64,000 bases of DNA, taken from the NCBI GenBank assembly GCA_014529385.2, contig CM043947.1, forward strand, positions 125,679,891 to 125,743,890. The letters run 5' to 3'. The stretch is from Adiantum capillus-veneris (Eukaryota > Streptophyta > Polypodiopsida > Polypodiales > Pteridaceae). The notes beneath the pieces are model-generated. The model did not search any database. It saw nothing but the letters and a program-made list of their open reading frames with translations, and was not told the DNA's origin. Below, piece after piece: positions 11,371-64,000 of the stretch. Numbering within the stretch: the stretch's first letter is position 1; each line of letters opens with the position of its first letter. A program made the translations under genes and the position numbers.

Positions 11371-14194
11371 TAATTGACACTAGATTGGTAAAAGGACACT
11401 TTTATGTCCTTGGACGCTTTTATGTCCTCTTAACCAAGCAATTTCTTGGAAAACTTGGAGTTTTTTTGGGCTTTGAATTCCAACTCTAGAATTGTCTTAT
11501 TAACACTTTCCAACCTGAAATTTGCCAAAATGAAAGGTGTTTTGTTTTTGTCCATTTTCATTAAATTGGTCATAAACCACCTTAAAATGCCTCTTAGTGA
11601 GTTCTAGGGTGCTGCATAAGTAGCCTTCATGATTATAAATGTTTTCTGATGCTTTTAATACATGGATACCCATGTCTTTGAAGTTATGGCCTATTTATGA
11701 AAATTGTGCCATGCAAATTTACGGATGAATTTTACACTTTGATCAATTTGTTGCCAATGTATATTCAATAGAAAGGCCAGTTTGATTGTGAAAACAATGG
11801 CTAGGTTTTTAAATGGAAAATCTAAAACTATAAGGTTTGATGATTGTTTAGACTTACCAATCTCCACTATTTGTAAAGGGAGGGTACCATCAAACAATGG
11901 TAAAAGTGGTATCGCAATACATATTGTCACCCAAAATTATAGGAATTAAAAATGGGCGAATCAAGTAGCTAGGGTCCCTCTTATTTAATATTTTCATGAT
12001 AAATAGTAGGCAATTTTTTTTTTTCATTACTAAAAAAGGTGGAAATAGTTTTCAAGTGAAAAAATATAGCAACAAAATTGCTTGAACCTACACCATCATC
12101 CATAGAACCTAGAGATGGTTGAAAGCAAGGGATGGTGGTACAAATTGGTTGTCCTTGAGAGTACCTTTGACAAATGTTTGCAATGCAATTTATCAAAGTC
12201 CCAAAAGAAATTGCTTATCATATCGTATATCATTGAATACATCTTGGAAAGAAGAACATAAAAAAACAAACGCCGACAAGTTTTGACACAAACTACAAAA
12301 AAATTATTAGTCCCCACTCTTTCATTAGTATCAATAAGGTGAAAAAAATATTGGTCCTTTTTTTGTACCACCAAACCTGCTTTCACCCAGATCCACGAAA
12401 CCTGGTCTTATATCATAACCTTACACAATGTTCATATGCTCTTTGCAACAAGGACTGGTTGCATCATGCATGCCCAAGGAGGATAGTTGTCTTTGTCTAG
12501 TCTGTCCTCAACAAATAGCATATGAAAAACATTGTCATTGTTAGCCATGGTCGATGATTGCACTCGATGCAAGAACTTCCTATATCAAAGAAAAAATGCA
12601 CAAAACCAACATGAGCTATATAGCACAAGCCACACAAGGCTACAAAGTGAATGTAAATAAACTTGCACAAAAGGAAAAAAATTCCTATGCAATGCTATCA
12701 ATATTGGAAATGAAGGTCAAAATGAGCCCCGCAAATGCTCCTCAAAAATTACCTCAATTGGAGATCATGAGCTGGTAAGTTGTTGGCAACAATACATGGC
12801 ATGTCAAAGCCCTCTTTGATATTAATTGCTAGAAATATGATTGCGAGAATGTACAAGCAATTAGAAAAAATAATTATTTCCCTAGAGCTCCCCTAGAGTG
12901 ATGTGCGTATATACAAGCCCGGGGCCGGGGGTTGGGGGGGTGAGGGGGGTGATCCTAAAGAAGGAAAAAAACACCCTACTGATCCTAAGAGTTTTCACAC
13001 ACATCACTACCATAATATGGTAGAAAATCCTCCTTGGGAGTGATGACAATGTATCTTGGGCACGACATAAAGAGAGAGTAAGTTGAGGTCAAGACATCAA
13101 TGACCACTTTTTCTTCGCGGGGGGGGGGGGGGGGGGGGGAGAATCTAATTTGGCACTGTAGTCAAAGTAATCCAATACTATCCCCATCTGTCTACCAAAG
13201 TACTGGGTGTAGGTGCCCTACTACCCTTGGACTACAAGTGGCCTAAATAGAATCTCTTCTTTTGCCTCACAAAATGCAAGATTGTAAAATAAGCTCACTG
13301 GTGTGTGGTGTCCCCAGCTTTTTGGAGGCATTGTGCCATTACCTTGCCTCCTTATACCAAAGAGCAAGGAGGTCAAAGGTGCATGGGGATCCACCTCTCC
13401 TAGCAATGTAAAAATCTCAAAAGGGTGGACGTACAGTGTGTACCATTTATTATTGTACAAATTAATGGCCAAATTATGAAATGGATAAAAATTTGTTCAA
13501 ATAGTACTTTTCCACGTGAAGGGTGCATTATTAATAATTGCAAAAATATTCAATTTTAGATCATGGAAAATTTATAATAGGGGGTAGATTTTGGTTGGAT
13601 GCCATAGCATTTACTTTTGAAAAAATATTTTGTGCCTAACATATCAATAACTAGACTCTCAATGGATGTATAAATCGATCTATATGACATGTTTTTTTTA
13701 AAAAACACTATTGCTTTTGAAATCCCACTGTCACTTGCTTATACGTTCATCTCTAAGGAAAATTTGTGGGGGGAGAGAGGGATCTTTGTGCAAAGATATA
13801 TGTGAGAAAGGAAGGAAATAAACACAACTCAATTATGAGAGACAATGATATAATGTAATGAAAATATTTATTAACCAAAGAACTACTGTGAGATACAATT
13901 TGGGTCCTTAAACTACACAAACAAGTACTTTAAAAGTACTTTTTATAGTCTACAGAAGGTACTCTGGAGTACCTAGCAGGTACTATGAAAGTATCTACGA
14001 TTAAAGTATCTATTAAAAATTGGGTATCTATGAAATTTATCTGAGTACAAAAATTGAAAATTTATTTGGCTAGATAAATTAAGACTTACATATATGAAAA
14101 TAGATAAATCAAAAAATATAATAAAGTATAGTGGTGCACACAAAAGTAGGGGTGTGAGCATTGGGCTACTAAATTAATATTGGCAATGTAGGAT
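11371..14194. other. No recognised gene; A/T-rich and homopolymer sequence
   Basis: Nothing recognisable on either strand. G-rich tracts lie at about 12918-12950 and a run of about 20 G residues at 13119-13139. The stretch from 13480 to 14160 is strongly A/T-rich. ORFs here are 60-100 codons and show no domain signature. Confidence 0.4.
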
Positions 14195-14425
14195 TCAATT
14201 GTTAGGTTAATTCTTCACACGTCTAAGTAGATTTGGAGTTTTGCATTGGAGTTTACTTAGATGTGTTAGAGCAATTGTTCACACTTCTAAGGAGACTAAG
14301 GTATTGTAAGGTTTATTTTATGTTGTGTTCAAGCAATAATTTTCACTCCCCAAAGAAGTCAATCGTCAAATAGATATTAAGCATTAGTTGGTTGTGCTAG
14401 AACATAGTTTCACACTTTGAAGTAT
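14195..14425. repeat. Imperfect tandem repeat, four units
   Basis: Four diverged copies of a unit containing CACACTTCTAAG preceded by TTAGAGCAAT start near 14199, 14259, 14322 and 14392, spaced 60-70 bp. They are too diverged to give an exact period. Confidence 0.45.
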
Positions 14426-14578
14426 ACCTATGGTACAAAACAAGTAATTTACCATGGGCTTCTCGAAAAAAATATGTTAGGAGATAATGTGGTTAAACAC
14501 TTTGTGATTGCTCCCACAACATTAAAAAATTAATATATCTACTTTACCTTCTTTTTCATATTCTTCTTCTTTTTCTCG

Positions 14579-14580
<2 letters not shown>

Positions 14581-14637
<57 letters not shown>
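14581..14637. repeat. (CT)n microsatellite
   Basis: About 28 uninterrupted CT units, immediately left of the LINE fragment. Confidence 0.95.
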
Positions 14638-14639
<2 letters not shown>

Positions 14640-14640
<1 letters not shown>

Positions 14641-15480
14641 CCTTCCACTCATTAGAAGATATTTTTGGGGATCTATTGCTAAATTTTGGGCTGCTTGGAA
14701 TCTGCTTTCTTTGCCCACTGAGCTAGGAAGATTGGGTTTTTTCTGAATTTGAAATTGCATGCACTAGCTAGAAGAGTTGCACTCAGTAAACATGTTCTTA
14801 AGTCTAATACATACTGGGCCAAATTGCTTTGAGAATTGGTTGATCTGGCTATTTGTGTATTGTCATGGTCCTTGGGTGATGTTAGCATGACATAAAATTT
14901 TCTATGCAGCTCCTCTTAGTTTGGGGGGAGATATTGCTAACATGTTGATCACCTCTTGGAAACTAGCTTGTGCTAGACTTATTTGGGCTGGGAGGGCAAG
15001 ATATAGGAAATTCATTGGGGGTTGAACAATTATTTTGGAGTTTTGTTTTTTAACAACCCCCAGCTTTTCTTTTAGGGAAACAAGCCCTCACCCTTCACAC
15101 CTAGCAACTTCACATATACAAGTGCTAATTGGTGGACCTCCAAGACTAAATGCTTTTACAAAAACTTGTTGCCTTGTACTAGAGTTCCCCAAAAATGGAA
15201 TAGGATGTGGAACTTGGTCAAATTTGATATATGGTGACTTTGTAGATTCAAAAATGTTTGGTAACTATCTTGTTCTTTGAAGCATAAAGTCCTCTTGTGG
15301 AAAATTCACATTGGTGCACTGCCTATAGGGGAAATGATGTTGAAGAAGAAAATGGGAAAGGGTTTATGTCCTAGATGTGCTCAACCTGAAACCTTGAGGC
15401 ACTTGTTTTGGAACTATGGGATTGTGCATAGTTGATGGACTGATTTATATGACAGGTGGCTTCAAGCTTGGCAGATAAAA
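14640..15480 (+). pseudogene. 3' fragment of a LINE ORF2
   Basis: Translation across stops gives LHALARRVALSKHVLKSN followed by TYWAKLL, the segment that follows the reverse transcriptase in plant L1-type ORF2 proteins. At 15283-15480 it gives KVLLWKIHIGALPIGEMM, then CPRCAQPETLRHLFW, which matches the zf-RVT zinc-binding domain (C-x2-C-x7-H pattern) at the end of such proteins. Reverse transcriptase itself is absent, so the copy is truncated or decayed upstream. Confidence 0.65.
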
Positions 15481-15712
15481 GTAACTAAGTTTAGTCTTAC
15501 TGTTGGACTTGTTAGAATTGTTGATGATGCTATGTCTAGATGTTTTTTTGTACTTGATAGATGCTATCTTTCTTGTGACGTCTACCAAAAACTCTGTTGT
15601 TTTAAATTCATCCACTTTTACCAGCTATACTCTACCATTCAATGCTTAGAAATAGAGGATATCCTAGCATTGACCATGGACTCGGCTACCCAACTCATGA
15701 TGAGTAAGTTAG

Positions 15713-15714
<2 letters not shown>

Positions 15715-15762
<48 letters not shown>
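15715..15762. repeat. (CT)n microsatellite
   Basis: About 24 CT/TC units; the serine-leucine ORF over it is an artefact of the repeat. Confidence 0.95.
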
Positions 15763-15765
<3 letters not shown>

Positions 15766-15789
15766 GACAAGAAAAACAACTGTTGTCCA

Positions 15790-17449
15790 TAGCCTTTTCA
15801 CTCACCTGAAGATGGAAACCTAATCTTGATGGTATTTTTATAAAATAACTCAACCATTTTTGTTGGAATTCTTGGCCACCACAAATAGATCTTCTGAATT
15901 TTTTGCAATGTCCTGCATTCCACCAGTGGTGTCTTACCTCTACTTGGAGATGTCAAATGCCTAACTCATTGAGGAGATGTCAAATGGCTATCGTATTGAG
16001 GCATCAAAGTCTTGCAGTCTATGGATGACATGTGACTTCAAACCCACATATATAATGAAGCTACGCAAATTACCCAACATTATGATAAGATTTTCAAAAT
16101 TCTCTTACAAATAACACCCTTGTAATGTTTTATCTATGCTTTTACCTTTCCCTTTATGATGCTTTGGTTATATGCCATGGGCATGCTACCCCATGACACA
16201 ATTAAAGTTTGTCTGGTCCTGGCTGCAGGATTCTCCATTTCAAAGCCCCCGCAACTCTAGTATATGATGAAGCTCTCACATCCTGCGAAGAGAACCTACT
16301 CGTTGGTGGTCAAAATTTCTTCAACTTGCACTCTTACTCGATTCAATTCACCCCATAGCTAGACAAGCAACTAAATTTTGGAAGCAATGTGTGCATGTGA
16401 TCCAAGGACAAAAACATGCAAAGTGTACTATATCCTTGCAAGCAAGCTTACATTCTAAATTTGTTCAAAATAATTAAGAAACTTCTAGTTAAAAGAAAAC
16501 TTTCTAACCAGTTTTTCTTTCTTTTTTTAAAAACTAAGCCTATTTGTCGAATTTTGAAGAGATCCTGTCAAGTTTCTCAGAGTGCTCTTTGTGTGGGAGG
16601 GTAAGGATTCAATACTTGCTTTGTCACTTAAATCTATGCCACCTTTTTTTGGGTACAGCTATGAAAAACTTTTCAAAAGAACACTTTTCTAAATGTATAC
16701 TGCATGCTCTCCCTATTTCATAGTTCCAACTGGCTCTATGCTTATTTTATTAGCCGGAATCTTTGGAGATCGAGTTCTCGTCCATAGCAGACCCCTTTGA
16801 GTGTCTACCCAAAGAACCAAAGTAAGTCTCGGACTCAGGCGGCCCACACTTTAATCCTGCCCAAACTGAACTAACCAAACTGCCCACTCCATGCAGCTGT
16901 TCTCAGAGCAGCGCAGCTTCTTCAGAAAAAACAATTTCTGCATGTACACTTCTCAATCTCTGCACGTCCAGAGCTGTATCTTGCAAGATTCACCCTTTTC
17001 CAAAATGTGTAAGACATACTCAATGTTTTTCACAGTGCTTTACAGGAGTCGGGCATTTCAAATCGCTTTTCAATTGAAACTACCTTGCTTTCAAGTGAAA
17101 TGTACTTGTGTTATTCCCACAGCAAATGCTTGGGGTTGTGGCACACAGAAACTCCACACATCTCCCTACCAGAAGCGTGCATTGAGGTGTCGTGCGCGCC
17201 CACATTCTCAAAGAAAGAATAGTCAGTGCTTGTGAATATTGACTGTTCATACAATATCATTGCCAAAAACATGACTTTGGTAGCCCATCTTTGCACAAAG
17301 GAAAACTCGATCAGTAAAGATTATCAGAGGCAGATAGTATCTAAAAAGACTACCACTTTTTCATGGGGCACATGATAATCTACCTTTGCAACTTTCTCTC
17401 CTGCCCCAAAACAGCACATACAATCCGACAGCGTAGAACAAGGGCACTT
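15790..17449. other. Intergenic, downstream of the host gene
   Basis: No recognised coding sequence. The longest ORF (16891-17235, plus strand) has no domain I know and no detectable homologue pattern. The stretch nearest 17449 may contain the end of the host transcript. Confidence 0.4.
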
Positions 17450-17685
17450 ATTGATTAGTGTACATTTGGATGACAATGATAACCACCCACAATAAGGGTG
17501 GATTTTTAGAAAAAGGGATATCTAAAGCCGAAGGTGTACATCACACACCCAGTATAACCTGCTCCGCCATTGCTAACTGTCATTCAAAAACCGTCAGCAT
17601 ATTTCATATACAAACCTCCATTTTCACAAGCCTATTTTGACCAAATGAAGATGGAGAACTTGAAGATGGAACCTTCAGAGCAAGA

Positions 17686-60309
<42,624 letters not shown>

Positions 60310-61461
60310 CTGAAATGTAGCACACAAATGACGAGAAGCCCTTTATAAGAAGCATAAGGGCAACGACGTAGTGAAAATCTCAGAACAACCATTCAAAAGC
60401 ATGATCTGATTTAATCCATAATTAACGCTAAGTGTGACCAGGTGTTTCAAAATGAAACAAAACAAACCTCAAGCCAGATAAACAAGACCCAGAGACTTAC
60501 CAAATAGTTACATGAACTCGTGTGAGAAAATAACGAGAGCATTTTGTTATCAAACTTCAAACTGAATATAATCTTTGCTTAAGATATCAGTAAAAGAAAA
60601 AATTGTGCCACTTTATACCGAAAATGAATGTCGAACATCAACCAAAAACAATGATGTGAACAGATTTTAAGATGAACCCTTCCATATTAAATGTTAAGCC
60701 TAATTCATGACAACTTGACACCATGCAAATCTTGTTTTAAATATTACTCCAACAGGAAAAACCATCAAGTTAAGCATAGGCCCCATTTCCCTCACTAGGA
60801 GGTTTTTCCCCACCGGCTTGAATATATACCCATCACTCTAGGGCAAGCCTTATCTTTGTATTAGCACACTCAAAAATATTATTTGCTGTCTTGTGCGCTC
60901 TTGAGCTTCTCCTATTCAGAGTTACGTCACTCTATTTTTTCACTTAAGGTTAGGCATACTTGTATGGCTAGCGTGCTCCCGAGCTGGCTACCCACATGCA
61001 TGTGCAGTGTAGCCTGTAGGTTTACATCTGGTCCAGATCGGACCACTTTGGCCGGTCAAACACGTGCCCTTGCACCATTTTAGGTTCTCCCCAGTTTCCT
61101 ATTTTTGGTGTCGGGGGTCCCATACATGGATGGCAAATGTGGGCTTTGTTGCCCTATATAGGCAGCCCTTACCCTATGCATTAAAGCCTTGGTTGTATCT
61201 GTCGCAGAGTACCCCCACAAAGGGGTCATCCTCTCTATTGGTCACCTTGGCTGAGAGCCTTTCTTCTCTACATTTTCTCTCCTTAGCGTTTCCTTTTATT
61301 TCATTTGATGCCACGAGCAATGGCTGTATACTGTGTACAAAAGAGACATCTGGAGATGCTCAAAAGCCAGGGTACAATGTGAGGGCTATGTAAACATCAA
61401 GGCGGCCTACATGATCATGTAAGATGAACCATTGTCGTGGCGCGTAGTGTCATGTGATGCG
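60310..61461. other. Intron sequence of the G3BP-like gene, no further exon seen
   Basis: I searched the minus strand for the N-terminal half of the NTF2 domain and did not find it. A plus-strand stretch near 61140-61170 contains CCTATATAGGCAG, TATA-like, possibly from an unrecognised LTR. Confidence 0.5.
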
Positions 61462-61664
61462 TGTAACAAACTTGGACACCCCAAGTCTAGATTCTACCGC
61501 GACACAGCAGAGATTCACTTCAAACTTATTCACAATTCACAATAAGTTCGACATGGCCCGGCATAGTTCCGTGCCAAGAGGTATTGGCCCGAGAGACAAG
61601 CGCCCCTTTCGGTATTTATTTTTATATTAATCTTTGAGCAAAGTACAATGAGCCCGCGGGCACT
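61462..61664 (-). mobile_element. Truncated LTR of a Ty3-A relative
   Basis: Begins TGTAACAAACTTGGACAC, as Ty3-A LTRs do, and has the GCGCCCCTTTCGGTATTT block, but differs at many positions. It stops where another LTR begins at 61665, which suggests that the younger copy inserted into it. Confidence 0.65.
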
Positions 61665-62279
61665 TGTAACAGACTTGGACACTCCAAGTCAAGAATCAAC
61701 CGCGACAGCACCAAATAACCACTTCAAAACAATTCACAGATCACAATAGATTTGCACTGGCCCGGCGGAGTTCCGTGCCTAGAGATATTGGCTCAAAGAC
61801 TGGCGCCCCTTTCGGTATTTCTTTTTGTATTAATCTATCATCAAAGTACAAGAGAGCAGTTAGGGTTTCACTCTCATACTGTGCGTCCAGATGCTCTGAG
61901 AAGTGAGGCCCTCACCACTAATTTAAAGGTTACAAGGGATGCCCAAAAGCAGAGCCCCAAAAGCTTTTAAAATCAAAAGCAGTAGTCCTCTCGCTCTCTT
62001 TAGAGAGTCTTTTCTTTTTTTATATAAAAAAAAGCAAAATTCGCGTCGCTCATCATTTCAATTTTTTTATTTTTTATTTCTAAAGCCTTCGTGATTTTCG
62101 GAAATTAGGGTTTCTGCTGTCCGCCACGTCATCACTTTGTGACATACCCCCTCTTGAAAGCATTGTAATCGACCGCGATTACGCCTGCAAAACCGACAAA
62201 AGCCATAAACCGTCTTAGCAGACACTGACTGTTAGTACCTACGTACTAGGAACACACATCTAGCACATGTACAAAATCG

Positions 62280-62340
62280 ACAGTCACATCACACGACATC
62301 ACAGGACATCACCAGACATCACAGGACATCACATGACATT
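62280..62340. repeat. Short tandem repeat in Ty3-A copy 2
   Basis: The same GACATCACAG-type array as at 30139-30200, conserved in number of units. Confidence 0.75.
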
Positions 62341-62754
62341 CAACATTCATTCGGATCTTAGACCATGATTTATCGGCAATGTAGCTAGCAATCACATCTA
62401 GGTCCAATCGGGACCTTATCGATGTCCGATTGACTAACCCCTATTGCAACCATGTCTATTCGAGATCAATCGGACCAAAATGCTGCAGTCATTTCGGCTA
62501 TCAATTCCTGCACTCAAAAGAAGTCAAGAACAAATCAGTATCATTATCAGGAATTCCATTTCATAAAGTCATCCAGCAGAATACTGTCAGCTCTCAGTAT
62601 CCCTAAAGCTCAAAGAGACATCAGTGACTTTAGTACCAAAATCGAGGCATCTGTTGACAAAGGAGCGGAGTAACTCCACTCTTGTGCATCCCACTGCACC
62701 AAATCTTCGGCCAAGCTGAGTTTCTAGGTTCCGTTTGGAGTAGACTATGCTAAA

Positions 62755-64000
62755 CCAAAACGTCGAGGTAAAGTTTCACAATCCGAGGAGTATCTGCTAG
62801 GTCCTCCTCCTCCATCCACTTCGCATCAAATGCAGGAAAGTCCTTGAACTAAACCAAGAACCGCCTTCGGACTTTACCTTTCTTCGTATCATTATGTGCC
62901 AAAATCGGTTCAGGAACAAGGATCTCCTCGTTTTCTTCCACTGCGGGTTGCTCATCAGGCTCCCCATCATCAGACACATCACCCTTAACAGGGTTCAAGA
63001 GACTCACATGCAATGCATTGTGAATCCTCCAAGTATCTGGCAGTTTCAATCGGAAGGAGACATCATTTATCTTTTCAGTAATCTGGAAAGGTCCGTAGTA
63101 TCACATACTAAGCTTTGGAAAAAGCCTCTCCTTTCCCTTTTTCTTTCTTAGGCGTGCCTTCTCAAAAGTAAGAGCACCCAATCACCTCCTTCAGTTTCAA
63201 GTCGCGACGATGGCGATCCGCTGCCTTTTTCTGTCGTTCTTGAGACTTCTGCAAAGTCTCGCGAAGCTTGGCAAAAGCCGTATCCAAATCTCGCGAATAT
63301 TCATCCGCTTCCAATATCTAATCTTTCGTGCTCAGGAAGGATGGAACCTTCGCAGCACTTTCAACAATCTCACATGGCGTCTTCCCCGTCGAAGAGTGTA
63401 TCGTGTTATTATAGGCAAATTCCACCAAAGGTAAGTTCTTTTTCCATTGAGTCTTCTGATCCGAGATACAAGACTTCAATAAATCTAAAATCACTGAATT
63501 GGCAATCTCAAATTGCCCGTCAGTCTGCAAGTGGAACGATGACGAGAACTGCAACCGCGTGCCAATGCTCTCCCAAATTGCCTTCCAAAACAAACTCATA
63601 AATCTGGGGTCTCTGTCGGAGACAATCGTCTCAGACGTGCCATGTAATCGGAAAATCATCGTGATCATTCTGTTTTCTTGGGAGATCAAAAATGAAATCC
63701 ATTGCAATACTTTCCCAGGGGTGGGTGGGTATGGGTAAAGGCTGTAACAATCCCTGTGCCTTATACCTGTCAAACTTGACCTTCTGGCATACCAAGCAAT
63801 TGCGCACAAACTCTTCCACATCCTTTTTGAGTCTCGGCCCAAAGGAGTATCTCTCTATCCCCTTCATGGTGGTTGCAATGCCGCCGTGACCCGTAAAAGG
63901 TGGACAGTGGCATTCAATCATAACCTTATCCCTCAACGGTTGTGTAACGCGCAACATAGTCTTTTTCATCAAGTAGCCTTCCCGAAGGGAGTATCGAGCT
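62755..64000 (-). pseudogene. Ty3-A copy 2: integrase and chromodomain, disrupted
   Basis: The HHCC zinc domain (63972-63780; CHCPPFTGHGGIATTMKG, then FVRNCLVCQK) is followed by MDFIFDLPRKQ, the start of the integrase core, and after a frameshift by VSDRDPRFMSLF and HLQTDGQFEI (63650-63480). After further breaks come LHVSLLNPVKGDVSDDGE and the chromodomain (EILVPEPILAHND, VRRRFLV, a stop, then DAKWMEEEDL) at 62990-62790. The damage differs in position from Ty3-A, so the two copies decayed separately. Confidence 0.85.

Larger units (their letters stand above)
61665..64000 (-). mobile_element. Second Ty3-A family copy, partial at window edge
   Basis: The 3' LTR is 61665-62144 (480 bp), followed by the same polypurine tract (TACCCCCTCTTG) and the same roughly 600-bp 3' non-coding region as Ty3-A. 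The coding part continues to the right edge. The LTR is shorter than in Ty3-A mainly because three of the four TTAGGGTTT motifs are deleted. The 5' end is outside the window. Confidence 0.9.

Noticed and set aside
16891-17235. 114-codon plus-strand ORF as a gene
   Set aside because: No domain, no codon pattern or splice context, and it lies in apparently intergenic repeat-type DNA.

Overview
This is a eukaryotic, almost certainly land-plant, nuclear window. The evidence is plant-type LTR retrotransposons primed by initiator-Met tRNA (TGGTATCAGAGC), chromodomain Ty3 elements, hAT transposons, long dinucleotide microsatellites and one plant-style intron-containing host gene. The large genome, very long intron and old nested repeats fit a fern, lycophyte or gymnosperm; the sequence does not let me choose. 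Nearly everything except that gene is mobile DNA.

Host gene (minus strand). Seven coding exons of a G3BP-like protein (NTF2 domain, RRM, Arg/Gly-rich tail) can be assembled with matching splice phases. Five lie at 59035-60309 and two at 17686-17960. Between exons five and six is a single intron of 41,074 bp (17961-59034), which holds all the mobile elements between about 18.7 and 58.9 kb. The start of the NTF2 domain is not in the window, so a second long intron (over 3.6 kb) runs off the right edge.

Left flank, 1-17.4 kb (downstream of the gene). A decayed plus-strand Ty1/copia element (1-2033 and 7478-7710) is split by a complete minus-strand copia element (2039-7477, 187-bp LTRs, TSD CATTT). 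Degenerate Ty3/gypsy reverse transcriptase (9.3-9.7 kb), gag (10.9-11.4 kb) and LINE (14.6-15.5 kb) fragments follow, separated by low-complexity DNA.

Inside the 41-kb intron, left to right: copia element 2 (18815-24097); an LTR-like remnant (24.1-25.7 kb); a 5'-truncated LINE (25786-28390); a probable 602-bp hAT-type MITE split by a complete chromodomain Ty3 element (29437-35975); a second chromodomain Ty3 element with one visible LTR (36525-42099); a 3'-truncated copia element 3 (42907-55405), itself carrying a nearly intact hAT transposon (45478-48721), a 460-bp MITE (49322-49781) and an LTR element without pol (50508-55109); then LINE ORF1, LTR and gag scraps.

Right edge: another copy of the 29.4-kb Ty3 family begins at 61665 and continues past 64000. 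Most element ORFs are broken by stops, frameshifts or deletions. No rRNA, tRNA or CRISPR array was found.
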